A DNA stretch of 64,000 nt from JAWKTT01 sp041398965 (GCA_041398965.1 JAWKTT010000010.1:62001-126000), one strand, 5' to 3'; shown: positions 27,670 through 37,874, counted from the first letter of the stretch. Translations and numbers: made by a program. The notes: a model not told the origin generated them from the sequence alone.

Positions 27670-29748
27670 ATGGCGAGTCGCACGATTGAACTGTTGCGGA
27701 ACATTGGGATTGTCGCCCATATCGATGCGGGGAAGACCACCACCACCGAGCGAATCCTCTTTTACACAGGGGCTTCGCATCGCATGGGGAGTGTGGATGA
27801 GGGGACTACGACGACCGACTTCGACAAGGAAGAGGCCGAGCGGGGGATCACGATCTACTCGGCTGCGGTCACTTGTCGCTGGAAAGAGGTGACGATCAAT
27901 CTCATCGACACCCCCGGCCACATCGATTTTACCGCAGAAGTCGAGCGCAGTTTGCGAGTGCTCGATGGCGCAGTCGTCGTGTTTAGTGCGATGGAGGGGG
28001 TCGAGGCTCAGAGCGAAACGGTCTGGCGACAGGCGGACAGGTATCATGTTCCCCGCATCTGCTTTATCAACAAGATGGACCGCATCGGGGCCGACTTCGA
28101 ACGGACGATTGGACAGATGCGGAACCGACTGCGTGCGGTTCCCGTCCCGTTGTTCATTCCAATTGGGGCGGGACATGAGTTCAAAGGAATCATCGATTTA
28201 CTCGAACAAAAGGCGATTTACTACGAGGCAGACTCGAAAGGGAAGGAGTTTCGCGAAGAGGCGATCCCCGAAGAGAATCAAGTGGAAGCGGAGTTCTGGC
28301 TCAGCCATTTGATGGACACGGTCTCGATGTTTGACGATGACCTGATGCAGTCGTACCTGGAGGGGGAAACGATTGCTCCGCAGCGGATTTACGATGTGCT
28401 TCGCACCGCAACCCTGGAACGGAAGGTTCAGCCGACTTTCTGTGGTTCGTCGCTCGACTACATCGGCGTGCAACCGGTACTGGATGGGGTCATGCGGTAT
28501 TTGCCCAGTCCACTCGACATCCCTCCAGTGAAGGGGACCCACCCAAATCCCGGGAAAAACGACGCAGAAGAACAGACTCGGGCGACCTCCCCCGACGAAC
28601 CCTTTGCGGGGTTGATCTTTAAAATTCAGTCGGACAAGCACTCCGATCTGTGTTGGGTTCGGGTCTATTCGGGGGTGCTGAAGTCGGGGACCAAGGTCTT
28701 GAATCCTCGGACTGGCAAGAAAGAGATGGCGACTCAACTCTGGCACATTCAGGCGGATCGAAGGGAAAAACTGGAGCAGAACGACGTCGAAGCAGGTGAC
28801 ATTGTCGGGGTGATCGGCCCCAAAGATGTCGTCACGGGCGACACACTCTGCGATGCCAAGTTCCCCATCCTGCTGGAGTCGATTGCATTTCCCGAAACAG
28901 TGATCTCGATGGCGGTTGAGCCTGATTCCAGTGCGGATCGGAAGAACCTGGAACTGGCTCTCAAGGGGCTAGGGCGTCAAGACCCAACGTTTCGAGCACA
29001 AATCAACGAAGAAACCGGGCAGACGATCATCAGCGGCATGGGGGAACTGCATCTGGAGATCATCCGCAACAGGCTGCTCAACGATTACAACCTCAACGTA
29101 CGGGTGCATAAGCCCCGGGTCTCTTATCGCGAGACAGTGCAAGGTCGGGTGGAAGCGGATGGGGACTTTCATCGTTCAACTCCGAGCGGTGCAGAGTCGG
29201 CTCTTGTTCGAGTTCGGATCGAGCCTTATGGCGGTGAAGAGCCGATTGTCGTGAAGAATGAGGCATCGATGGAAGGACTGCCGAACGCCTTGGTGAAGGT
29301 GCTCCCGCAAGCGGTGCTGGAGTCTGCCCAGGCGGGGGGAATCGTCGGGTATCCGCTCATGAAGGTCTGTCTGACCATCTTGCGGGTCGAGTATCGGGAA
29401 GGGGAGACGACGGAGGATGCACTCCGGGCGGCGGCGGCTCACGCTGTTCAGAATGTTTTGAGCCAGTCGGACATCGGCCTGTTGGAACCTGTGATGAAGT
29501 TGGAGGTGGTTTCTCCGGATGAGTTCCTGGGGAACATCCAGGGGGACCTGGTGAAGCGAAATGCCCGAATTCTAGGGAGCGAACCACGTGGGCACTTGAC
29601 CGTAATGCACGCAGAAGTTCCGCTAGCGAACATGTTTGGCTACTCGGGGATGGTTCGGAGTTTGTCGCAAGGACGGGCGTCGTACTCGATGGAGCCTTTA
29701 AAATACGACCTTGCACCTGCTTCGCTGCTGAAGGAAATGCTCGGTTAA
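27670..29748 (+). CDS. fusA: translation elongation factor G (variant switch I)
   Basis: A 692-residue five-domain GTPase that translocates tRNA-mRNA on the ribosome. G1 is AHIDAGKTTTTER near residue 17, G3 DTPGHIDFTAEVERSL near 80, G4 INKMD near 134, and domains III-V are complete (HLEIIRNRLLNDYNL, GYSGMVRSLSQGRASYSMEP). Switch I reads TTTTDFDKEEAERGITIYSA instead of the usual MDWMEQEQERGITITSA form. This resembles the spd EF-G subfamilies of spirochaetes, planctomycetes and deltaproteobacteria. Its place just upstream of rpsJ suggests it is the translocase; a second EF-G for recycling may exist elsewhere. No tuf follows. Confidence 0.93.
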   Translation: MASRTIELLRNIGIVAHIDAGKTTTTERILFYTGASHRMGSVDEGTTTTDFDKEEAERGITIYSAAVTCRWKEVTINLIDTPGHIDFTAEVERSLRVLDGAVVVFSAMEGVEAQSETVWRQADRYHVPRICFINKMDRIGADFERTIGQMRNRLRAVPVPLFIPIGAGHEFKGIIDLLEQKAIYYEADSKGKEFREEAIPEENQVEAEFWLSHLMDTVSMFDDDLMQSYLEGETIAPQRIYDVLRTATLERKVQPTFCGSSLDYIGVQPVLDGVMRYLPSPLDIPPVKGTHPNPGKNDAEEQTRATSPDEPFAGLIFKIQSDKHSDLCWVRVYSGVLKSGTKVLNPRTGKKEMATQLWHIQADRREKLEQNDVEAGDIVGVIGPKDVVTGDTLCDAKFPILLESIAFPETVISMAVEPDSSADRKNLELALKGLGRQDPTFRAQINEETGQTIISGMGELHLEIIRNRLLNDYNLNVRVHKPRVSYRETVQGRVEADGDFHRSTPSGAESALVRVRIEPYGGEEPIVVKNEASMEGLPNALVKVLPQAVLESAQAGGIVGYPLMKVCLTILRVEYREGETTEDALRAAAAHAVQNVLSQSDIGLLEPVMKLEVVSPDEFLGNIQGDLVKRNARILGSEPRGHLTVMHAEVPLANMFGYSGMVRSLSQGRASYSMEPLKYDLAPASLLKEMLG

Positions 29749-30044
29749 CAGCCTGTTGGAAATCGTGGGGCAGGCTTTCCAGTCTGCCATGGTGCGGATT
29801 GATGTCTCGGGAAAAAGCGTTCGAGATGCTCTTGCCAGATTGGAAAATCTGAACCACGGTCGTTTTTCAGCGGGCTGCTGGGCAGGGTCGGGCAGCGTTG
29901 CCAGAGAAACCGCAGAAAATCCGAACGTTGATTGTTGACAACTCGCGAGGGGGCAAGTACCATCCCTCGCTTCCCGCCACGCTCGTGAATTTGCGATGTG
30001 GTTGGGGTTGGTCTTTCGAAACCTGTTGAGAGAGGGAGCCTGCT

Positions 30045-30362
30045 GTGGCTGGCAACGAGCGGATTCGGATACGTATGGAAGCTTACGATCATGCGGTCTT
30101 AGACTTGTCTGCATCAGACATTGTCGACACAGCGAAGCGAACGGGAGCCATTGTTCATGGCCCGATACCTCTTCCAACGCGAATTGAGCGGTACACCGTT
30201 TTGCGGTCGCCGCATATTGACAAAAAATCTCGCGAGCAGTTCGAAATCCGAACCCACAAGCGGGTCATTGACATTGTGCAGCCCACTGGGAAGACGATCG
30301 ACGCTCTGAACAAGCTGTCGCTCCCTGCCGGAGTGGATATTAAGATTAAGGCAACAAGTTAA
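30045..30362 (+). CDS. rpsJ: 30S ribosomal protein S10
   Basis: 105 residues, complete. S10 binds 16S rRNA in the 30S head and also acts as NusE in antitermination. Seen: RIRMEAYDHAVLDLSASDIV, PLPTRIERYTVLRSPHIDKK and SREQFEIRTHKRVIDI. The start is GTG 30045 after AGAGGGAGCC. It opens the S10-spc cluster 296 bp after fusA. That gap holds weak palindromes (for example GGCAGGCTTTCCAGTCTGCC at about 29771) of the dispersed planctomycete type. tuf, which often sits between fusA and rpsJ, is absent. Confidence 0.96.
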   Translation: MAGNERIRIRMEAYDHAVLDLSASDIVDTAKRTGAIVHGPIPLPTRIERYTVLRSPHIDKKSREQFEIRTHKRVIDIVQPTGKTIDALNKLSLPAGVDIKIKATS

Positions 30363-30587
30363 CGCAAACTCGTTTGTGTTCTTCTTGTGTTGTCTGTATC
30401 TTTCGACTTGTGCTGCTTTTTGGGGCGTGTGCGGACTGGCGCAGAATGCTGCCGGTCGGGTGAAGTGGGGTCGGTGAAACGGCCTCTGCCTCCAGTTGGT
30501 TAGAGTTTATTGTGGAGTTGGTGTCGACTTTCGGTGCCGGCTCTGGTGAATACACGGGTCTGTCGATTACTTGGGAAACATCCTGCC

Positions 30588-31322
30588 ATGCCGGTCGGTC
30601 TGCTGGGGCGAAAAATCGGGATGACACAGGTTTACGGGGAGGACGGTCGCGTCATTCCTGTGACTGTGCTGGAAGCTGGACCCTGTACGGTCTTGCAGGT
30701 TCGCACGTTAGTGCGAGATCGGTACGAGGCGGTGCAGGTCGGTTTTGATGATAAGTTGAGTCAGAAGGACTTGGAGCGACCGGAGGATCAGCGGTTGCGA
30801 AGTCGTGCGTCTCGTGCAGATCGTGGGCATGTGACGCAGTTGAGTAGCAAGAATCAAAAGAAACGCGACGCTGCTGGGCGTGAAACGACGCCAAAGGCGG
30901 GTTGCGAGCCGAAGAAGTTTGTGCGCGAATTTCGCGTAGATGGTGAGGATCATGGTTATGAGGTTGGTCGTGTGTTGACGGCTGATCATCTCGCTGAGAT
31001 TTCTCATGTTGATGTCATTGGGGTTAGTAAGGGTCGCGGATTCAGTGGTGCCATGAAGCGGCACAACTTTGGGGGTCAGCGAGCTTCTCACGGTGTGAAG
31101 AAGGCTCACCGAAAGGTGGGTTCGATTGGTATGAGTTCTGATCCGAGTCGCGTCCTCAAGGGGATGAAGATGGCGGGTCAGTACGGCAACGGTCAGGTGA
31201 CTGTGCGGAATCTGACTGTGGTGCGAATTGATAAAGAGAACAATCTTGTCTTGGTGAAGGGTGCTGTGCCGGGGCCAAATGGTGGCTATCTGGTGATTCG
31301 CCAGACGAACAAGATGGGGTAG
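30588..31322 (+). CDS. rplC: 50S ribosomal protein L3
   Basis: 244 residues; an early 50S assembly protein near the peptidyl transferase centre. The N-terminus PVGLLGRKIGMTQVYGEDGR is diagnostic. The conserved loop reads SKGRGFSGAMKRHNFGGQRA, and SIGMSSDPSRVLKGMKMAG follows. An insertion of about 50 residues (RSRASRADRGHVTQLSSKNQ and neighbours) precedes the FVREFRV segment, as is common in the phylum. The frame is open from 30510, but L3 begins at the ATG 30588. The 225-bp spacer after rpsJ is long for this operon. Confidence 0.95.
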   Translation: MPVGLLGRKIGMTQVYGEDGRVIPVTVLEAGPCTVLQVRTLVRDRYEAVQVGFDDKLSQKDLERPEDQRLRSRASRADRGHVTQLSSKNQKKRDAAGRETTPKAGCEPKKFVREFRVDGEDHGYEVGRVLTADHLAEISHVDVIGVSKGRGFSGAMKRHNFGGQRASHGVKKAHRKVGSIGMSSDPSRVLKGMKMAGQYGNGQVTVRNLTVVRIDKENNLVLVKGAVPGPNGGYLVIRQTNKMG

Positions 31323-31429
31323 TGGTGTTGGCTTGTTGTTGTGAGGTGTGAGTAGAGTTTGCGGTGTGCCTAGGATGAGTCGCAAAGGCTTGTCGGGCGA
31401 TGTGAAGCGGAACTTCGGCAGGTGACAGG

Positions 31430-32089
31430 ATGATTTCCTTACCAGTACATAACATGCAAGGTGCTTCGGTTGGAACTTACGAGTTCGACCCAGCGGATCT
31501 TGCGTCGGGTGTGAATAAGCAGTTGTTGCATGACGTAATTGTTATGTACGAAGCGAACAGGCGTGTTGGGACTGTTCGGCAGAAGAATCGTCACGAAGTT
31601 TCCGGGTCGACCAAGAAGTTGTTTCGGCAGAAGGGGACCGGTAACGCTCGTGTTGGAACGAAGCGATCTCCGATTCGCGTCGGTGGTGGTCGCGTGTTTC
31701 CTCGTCGTCCTAAGGACTGGGGTTATCGGTTGCCAAAGAAGGCTGTTCGTGCGGCAACTCGCATGGCACTGTTGAGTAAGTTTCAGGATAACGAGGCGAT
31801 TGTGCTGGATCAGCTCTCGCTCTCGCAGATTAAGACCAGTGCGATGGCAGGGATGTTGAAGGCTCTGGGGGTTGATAAGCAGAGCGTGTTGTTGACTATC
31901 GCGGCTCCGAATGACACTGTGTGGCGATCGGGTCGAAATATTGAATTACTCCAGATTTCCCCGGCTCGCGAGCTGAATGCCTACGATCTGTTGCATCAGC
32001 GGCGACTCGTGGTGACTAAAGAGGCGCTCGATCTGCTGCGTGCCGGTGGTACTCAGGGTGGATCGTCTGACGAGGGAGAGGTGGCGTAA
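31430..32089 (+). CDS. rplD: 50S ribosomal protein L4
   Basis: 219 residues. L4 lines the exit tunnel; in E. coli it also represses the S10 operon. Seen: VMYEANRRVGTVRQKNRHEV, then FRQKGTGNARVGTKRSPIRV, the conserved tunnel loop, and RRPKDWGYRLPKKAVRAATR. Its last base overlaps the start codon of rplW (TAATG), suggesting translational coupling. Confidence 0.95.
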   Translation: MISLPVHNMQGASVGTYEFDPADLASGVNKQLLHDVIVMYEANRRVGTVRQKNRHEVSGSTKKLFRQKGTGNARVGTKRSPIRVGGGRVFPRRPKDWGYRLPKKAVRAATRMALLSKFQDNEAIVLDQLSLSQIKTSAMAGMLKALGVDKQSVLLTIAAPNDTVWRSGRNIELLQISPARELNAYDLLHQRRLVVTKEALDLLRAGGTQGGSSDEGEVA

Positions 32090-32397
32090 TGGCCGAGCAA
32101 GTCAAGAAGGGGCTGGTACTTCAGCCGCATTACGTGATCGTTCGCCCTCTGGTGACAGAGAAGGGGACGCATCAATCGGAGAAGTACAACGCCTACGCCT
32201 TCGAGGTTCATCCTCAGGCGACAAAAGATGATGTACGGGCTGCTGTGCAGTCGTTGTGGAATGTTCGCGTTGTCGGTGTCCGGACAATGAATCGCAAAGG
32301 GAAGCCTCGTCGTCATAAGGCTCGCATGGGTCATACGGCTGACTGGAAAAAGGCAATTGTCGAGTTGCACGAGGAAGATCGTATTTCGTTCTTCTAG
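32089..32397 (+). CDS. rplW: 50S ribosomal protein L23
   Basis: 102 residues; binds domain III of 23S rRNA at the tunnel exit and docks trigger factor and SRP. Seen: HYVIVRPLVTEKGTHQSEKY, then NAYAFEVHPQATKDDVRAAV and VGVRTMNRKGKPRRHKARMG. Starts within the rplD stop codon. Confidence 0.95.
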   Translation: MAEQVKKGLVLQPHYVIVRPLVTEKGTHQSEKYNAYAFEVHPQATKDDVRAAVQSLWNVRVVGVRTMNRKGKPRRHKARMGHTADWKKAIVELHEEDRISFF

Positions 32398-32543
32398 GGG
32401 TTGTGGTTGCGGTTCATCTCCTGTTGTTGGATGGTGTGGGTGTTCAAGGTAAGCTGGCGGCGAGTCGTGCCGGTTGGCATGGATTAAGAAATGTAAGTCA
32501 GGTGGATCGCCTGGCGAGACAAATCAGATGAGAGTTGACTGAC

Positions 32544-33401
<858 letters not shown>

Positions 33402-33597
33402 TTCTTTTGGGCGAGGGGTTGGTGAATCGGATGGGAGTTTGGTGGTCAGGGCAGTGTTTGGATGCCCTGGGGAAGCGAAAGGCAAAACGGAGCGAGGCGA
33501 TGTTGTGTCTGGCTTTGGTTGCAAGTGGTTAGTGAATCGTGGCGGTCATGTGTGGATCGCCGGCATCATCGGAATGAATGAGACAAGGTAGAACGCC

Positions 33598-33867
33598 ATG
33601 GGACGGTCGTTGAAAAAAGGGCCGTATGTTGATGCGAAGCTCTTGAAGAAGATTGCACGCCTCGACGAAGCGGGAACGAAGGAGCCGATCAAGACTTGGG
33701 CACGCCGCTCCACGGTGTCACCGGAGTTCATCGGTCATACGTTCATGGTGCATAACGGCCGGATGTTCATTCAGGTGTATGTCACTGAAGAAATGGTCGG
33801 CCATAAACTGGGTGAGTTTTCGCTCACGCGGACCTTTAAGGGTCACGGGGCGAAGGGGAATCGATAG
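33598..33867 (+). CDS. rpsS: 30S ribosomal protein S19
   Basis: 89 residues; binds 16S rRNA in the 30S head with S13. Seen: GRSLKKGPYVDAKLLKKIAR, then KTWARRSTVSPEFIGHTFMV and GEFSLTRTFKGHGAKGNR. It follows rplB after a 196-bp G/T-rich spacer. Confidence 0.96.
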   Translation: MGRSLKKGPYVDAKLLKKIARLDEAGTKEPIKTWARRSTVSPEFIGHTFMVHNGRMFIQVYVTEEMVGHKLGEFSLTRTFKGHGAKGNR

Positions 33868-34026
33868 CGATTGGTGTTGGTGTCGTAAGGCACACATCTG
33901 TTGCAGTCGGTTGGCGTTAGAGTTGAGTCCGATTGTAGTCAAAGTGTCAGTTATTGAGTTTTGTTGCGTCCTGGGGAGTGTTGTACTTCTTGGTGCAGTG
34001 GGATATCGGGGAGCAGGAGTTATCTG

Positions 34027-34374
34027 ATGGCGATCGTCAGGGCAACACATAAGCATGCACGCATTTCGGCCTCAAAGGTTCGTCCTTTCGCGGATATGAT
34101 CCGTGGGATGTCGGTTGAGGAAGGGGTGGAGGCTCTCCGTTACGTACCGAATCGCGGTGCACGGTTTCTGGAGAAGGTTTTGCAGAGCGCCCGTGCGAAT
34201 GCCGAGGATCGTGGAGCTCGAAACGTCGATCGGCTGACGATTGAAGATTGCCGAGTCGACGGTGGGCCGATGATGAAGCGGATTCGGCCACGGGCACGTG
34301 GCGTCGCGTTTGCAATTCTTAAGCGATTTGCGCACATTCATGTTGGAATCAATGCCCCGGAGATTGGCGAGTAG
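34027..34374 (+). CDS. rplV: 50S ribosomal protein L22
   Basis: 115 residues; spans the 50S and contributes the tunnel constriction hairpin. Seen: THKHARISASKVRPFADMIR, LQSARANAEDRGARNVDRLT and the loop GPMMKRIRPRARGVAFAI. GCAGGAG lies eight bases before ATG 34027. The frame is open from 33961, but the added residues are not L22. Confidence 0.95.
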   Translation: MAIVRATHKHARISASKVRPFADMIRGMSVEEGVEALRYVPNRGARFLEKVLQSARANAEDRGARNVDRLTIEDCRVDGGPMMKRIRPRARGVAFAILKRFAHIHVGINAPEIGE

Positions 34375-34418
34375 TCATACGGAAAGCTCGTCGGATTAAA
34401 ACCTAGAGGATTAGAGGC

Positions 34419-35120
34419 ATGGGTCAGAAAACACGACCTACAGGATTTCGAGTTGGTATCGTCGAAGACTGGCGTAGCCGTTGGTACGCGCCGAAGAAGG
34501 AGTATGGACCTCTGCTGGTGGAAGATAAGCGCATCCGCGACTTCATCTCCGCAGAGTACAAGGCAGCAGCGATTTCTCGCGTGGAGATTGAGCGGACGCG
34601 TGACTCGGTCGTCTGTAACATTCACTCGGCTCGTCCGGGGATTCTGATTGGCCGTAAGGGTCAGGAGATCGATCGGCTCAAGGCTCGGTTGGAAGACCTG
34701 ACTGGTCGACGGATGGAAGTGAAGATTCACGAGATTAACAACCCGTTCCGAGTTGCCGTTCTGGTCGCACAGGACATCTCCCAGCAGTTGCAGAAGCGTG
34801 GAAGCTTTCGCCGGGCGATTAAGAAGACTCTCGAACAGGTGATGGAAGCAGGCTGTTACGGTGTGAAGGCGGAGTTGTCAGGTCGTCTCGGTGGGGCAGA
34901 AATGTCTCGTCAGGAGAAGGCGATGAAGGGTTCGATCCCATTGTCGACACTCCAGCGGCACATTGACTACGGCTTTGCAGAAGCGAAGACAGCACAAGGT
35001 GTGATTGGTATTAAGGTTTGGATTGATCTAGGCAACTACGCAGACGAGGAAACTGGCGATGGCGCTAATGCCAAAGCGGGTCAAGCACCGAAAGGTCCAA
35101 AGAGGTCGCATAAGAGGTAA
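34419..35120 (+). CDS. rpsC: 30S ribosomal protein S3
   Basis: 233 residues; mRNA entry-site helicase protein with an N-terminal KH domain. Seen: GQKTRPTGFRVGIVEDWRSR, PGILIGRKGQEIDRLKARLE (KH GxxG loop), and SGRLGGAEMSRQEKAMKGSI. The C-terminal tail after IGIKVWIDLGNYA is about 28 residues long and basic, and its last 62 bases are shared in another frame with the start of rplP. Confidence 0.95.
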   Translation: MGQKTRPTGFRVGIVEDWRSRWYAPKKEYGPLLVEDKRIRDFISAEYKAAAISRVEIERTRDSVVCNIHSARPGILIGRKGQEIDRLKARLEDLTGRRMEVKIHEINNPFRVAVLVAQDISQQLQKRGSFRRAIKKTLEQVMEAGCYGVKAELSGRLGGAEMSRQEKAMKGSIPLSTLQRHIDYGFAEAKTAQGVIGIKVWIDLGNYADEETGDGANAKAGQAPKGPKRSHKR

Positions 35121-35478
35121 CGCGACCCGTGGCAATACGATTGCGTTCGGAGATTGGGGGCTGCAAAGTCTCGATTCCGGGCACATTTCGGCTGTCACAA
35201 TTGAGGCCTGTCGAATTGCAGCGACACAATATATTCGTGGCGACGGGAAACTGTATCGCCGTATCTTCCCGAGCAAGCCGGTGACGGCTCGTCCGCTGGA
35301 AACTCGTATGGGTAAGGGAAAAGGTGAACCGGACCACTGGGTCGCGGTGATTAAGCCTGGAACGATCCTGTTCGAGATCGGTGGTGCGAGTCGCGACGCC
35401 GCTCGGGACTGTTTTAATCGTGTGGCGCACAAGCTCCCATTGCGCGTTCGATTCGTCGAGCGTCCGAAGGCGGTTTAA
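35059..35478 (+). CDS. rplP: 50S ribosomal protein L16
   Basis: 139 residues; binds 23S rRNA near the A-site tRNA elbow. Seen: LMPKRVKHRKVQRGRIRGNA, FGDWGLQSLDSGHISAVTIE and RMGKGKGEPDHWVAVIKPGT. The start MALMPKRV matches the family exactly, so the 62-bp overlap with rpsC is real in this sequence. Confidence 0.95.
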   Translation: MALMPKRVKHRKVQRGRIRGNATRGNTIAFGDWGLQSLDSGHISAVTIEACRIAATQYIRGDGKLYRRIFPSKPVTARPLETRMGKGKGEPDHWVAVIKPGTILFEIGGASRDAARDCFNRVAHKLPLRVRFVERPKAV

Positions 35479-35615
35479 GCGGCATTGCCGAAGGGGACGA
35501 TTTTTCTATCTAGAGAAACGTCGTCTCCGGCGGTTGTGAACAACGAAGATTCCGCGAGCTTCCATTGTCTCGCAAAGTTGATACTCTGGCTGGTTCTAAG
35601 AAAACGAGTTGAGCG

Positions 35616-35822
35616 ATGTCTAAGGCGAAAGAATTACGCGAGATGAGCACCGAGCAACTCACCGTCGAGTTGTCAGTGACGCAGGGAGACCTGTTTAAGC
35701 TTCGGTTTCAAGCATCGACTGAGAAGCTGGACGCGCCGAGCAATCTGAAGCGTTTGCGTCGCCAGGTGGCGCGAATCAAGACGATTTTGACGGAACGGCA
35801 GAAGCAAGCCGCTGGGGCTTAG
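35616..35822 (+). CDS. rpmC: 50S ribosomal protein L29
   Basis: 68 residues; small two-helix protein at the tunnel exit beside L23. Seen: KAKELREMSTEQLTVELSVT, then GDLFKLRFQASTEKLDAPSN and LKRLRRQVARIKTILTERQ. It is the last intact gene before the disrupted stretch. Confidence 0.93.
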   Translation: MSKAKELREMSTEQLTVELSVTQGDLFKLRFQASTEKLDAPSNLKRLRRQVARIKTILTERQKQAAGA

Positions 35823-35950
35823 CTTGGCGGTGTTGAGTGCTGCGGTTGCTGGCCTCTGTGCGGGCGGCTCGTGGCAAGCTGCTGGGACGCGGCTCGTGGT
35901 GGCGTAAGTGATTTTCAGAACGAACAACGACAAACGGCAGGCGCAGAGAT

Positions 35951-36354
35951 ATGCGGAAAAGACTGATTGGCATCGTCGTCAGCGATAAGCGGGACAAGAC
36001 ACGTCGGGTCGATGTGGAGCGTTGTTCCAGCATCCGGGGAAAATACCATGGGAAGATCGTGCTGCGCGTTCGTACTGTGTATCAGATCCATGACGAGAAG
36101 GAACGCCTGTCATGTCGGCGACCACGGTAGAGATTAATGGTGATTGTTGCCCGCACTCGAGACAACAGGAACTGGTGGCCATCGTCAAGGCGTCGACAGA
36201 TGTCGCACGTAAGGCAGATGAGTTGGCCGCTGAGTCGGTTCACCAATCCTGTTACGCGGCCGAGGGATCTGATGCTGAAGCCCTAGTTGTTGCACTCTGG
36301 GTGAGTGTAGCGGCGAAATTGAGTGTGGAAGTGGTGGAAATCGATCAACAGTGA
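35951..36354 (+). CDS. rpsQ: 30S ribosomal protein S17, frame-disrupted as read
   Basis: The N-terminus RKRLIGIVVSDKRDKTRRVD identifies S17, which binds 16S rRNA helix 11. As read the frame ends early after the HDEK segment. A missing base near 36020 and extra bases near 36102 and 36121 shift the frame; after joining, YQIHDEKN, HVGD and TVEI appear in S17 order. The continuing frame gives VAIVKASTDVARKADELAAE and then an Ala-rich tail to TGA 36354, suggesting a C-terminal extension. S17 is normally indispensable, so sequence error is likely. Confidence 0.75.
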
Positions 36355-36387
36355 CGATCTGGACAAGTTGCAAAGCGACGGACAGTC

Positions 36388-36760
36388 ATGATTCAGATGC
36401 AGACAATAGTGGATATTGCGGATAACAGTGGCGCCGGTGTGGCCCGTTGTATTCGCGTTTTAGGTGTACGGGTCGCCGTAGTGCTGGTTTGGGGACATCG
36501 TCGTCATTGGCGATTCAAAAGTCCATTGCCGGTGCACCAGATGCCGTCCGTCCGGGCCGAGTGACTCGTGGCGTGATCGTGCGTGTGAAGAAGGGGACTC
36601 GCCGCGAAGATGGCAGTTACGTCCGCTTCGACCGAAATGCGATCGTGCTGGTCGATGGGGATGGGAAACCGGCGTGTTACGCCAGCATTTTCGGAGCGAT
36701 TGGCTCGGGAACTGCGTGACCGTCGTTACATGATTGTTGTCGCGGCTGAGGTTGGTGTAA
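36388..36760 (+). CDS. rplN: 50S ribosomal protein L14, frame-disrupted as read
   Basis: The N-terminus IQMQTIVDIADNSGAGVARC and the core AIQKSIAGAPDAVRPGRVTR, GVIVRVKKGTRREDGSYVRF and DRNAIVLVDGDGKP are L14, which sits at the subunit interface. Single-base breaks near 36465 and 36505 and a damaged stretch near 36675-36690 split it over three frames; the end RELRDRRYM...AAEV is recovered with TAA at 36758-36760. Expected length is about 122 residues, the family norm. Confidence 0.82.
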
Positions 36761-36762
36761 TT

Positions 36763-37141
36763 ATGAAGATTAAGAAGAACGACCTGGTCAAAGTGATCAC
36801 GAAGCAAAGAGGGCTTCGAGTTCCTCCGGCTTTGAGCAGGCTCCTCGTCGCGTCGTGGAAGTGCTGGATGGTGGACAGCTCGTGATTGTGGAAGGGTGAA
36901 TCTCGTCTACAAGCACGTCAAACGTCAGACGCATCTACAAGAGTCCCAGAGGTGGACGTCTCCGGTTGGAGATGCCAATTGCCGGGTCGAATGTACGTTA
37001 CTACTGTGAAGCGTGCGGTCGAGTTAGCGGGACTTGATGTTGTTATAAGGAAGATGGCAGCAAGGAGCACTTTGTAAGAAGTGTTCCGCGTCAGCTCAGG
37101 TGTTAAGTCCACCGCGTGCTGCCTACGCAAAGAGGTCATAG
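36763..37141 (+). CDS. rplX: 50S ribosomal protein L24 with Cys-rich C-terminal extension, frame-disrupted as read
   Basis: Starts KIKKNDLVKVI and, after frame joining, continues RRVVEVLDGGQLVIVEGVNL and VYKHVK, the KOW domain of L24, an initiator of 50S assembly. Further joined pieces read GGRLRLEMPIA, SNVRYYCEACGR and FCKKCSASAQVLSPPRAAYA with a final TAG at 37139-37141. The two CxxC pairs suggest a zinc-binding C-terminal extension absent from E. coli L24. At least four indels are needed. Confidence 0.72.
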
Positions 37142-37325
37142 CGGCTGGGATGGCGGATTTTCGGTTGTGTGGAGTCGCTGGATTGGTTGATGTCTGAGTG
37201 GGTGACAGGTGTCCGGTTGGTTCCCCGGCAGGAATTGGGCGACCTGTTTGTAGTCAAATGAGAATAGGAGGTCGGCGTCGTCCCATTAACGGCGGACGCT
37301 GGACTTTGTGGAATTAGAGCAAGCG

Positions 37326-37874
37326 ATGAAGACTCGTTTTCAAGAGATGTACGAATCTGAAATTCGGCGCAACTGGCGAAAGAGTTGGGGCGTTCGAATC
37401 ACATTCACTGCCGAGCTTTCCATTCAAAATCGTCGTCCAGCATGGGGGTGGGACGTGCCATTCAGGATCGTAAGATTCTTGGAAAAATGGCTGCAGGCAC
37501 GGCCGCAATTACTGGTCAGAAGCCGGTGATTACAAAAGGCGAACAGTCGGTCGTCGAATTTCAAGCGCATTGAGAAGATGGAGATCGGCTGCTGTGTGAC
37601 GCTGCGTAAAGATCGGATGTACGAGTTTCTGGATCGTTTGATCTCTGTCGTGTTGCCACGTGTTCGCGACTTCCGGGGTTTAAATGCGAAGGCGTTTGAT
37701 GGGCGTGGCAACTACAGCCTGGGATTGACTGAACAAACGGTGTTTCCTGAGATCAACGCCGATAGTGTGAAGAATCGGCAGGGGATGAATATCGCGATCG
37801 TGACGACCGCGACGACGAATGATGAGGCCCGGATGCTGTTGAAGCAGTTCGGAATGCCATTTAAGAAGGATTGA
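37326..37874 (+). CDS. rplE: 50S ribosomal protein L5, frame-disrupted as read
   Basis: L5 binds 5S rRNA and contacts P-site tRNA. The C-terminal two thirds from about 37578 are intact: MEIGCCVTLRKDRMYEFLDR, RVRDFRGLNAKAFDGRGNYS and LGLTEQTVFPEINAD. The N-terminal third is split: RFQEMYESEIR at 37332, then SMGVGRAIQDRKILGKMAAG in another frame at about 37440, then AITGQKP. The ATG 37326 is the best visible start, but a strong AGGAGGT at about 37266 has no start codon nearby, so the true 5' end may be damaged. Confidence 0.82.

Noticed and set aside
29756..29960. Possible small gene between fusA and rpsJ
   Set aside because: The frame runs through palindromic repeat sequence and has no family resemblance.
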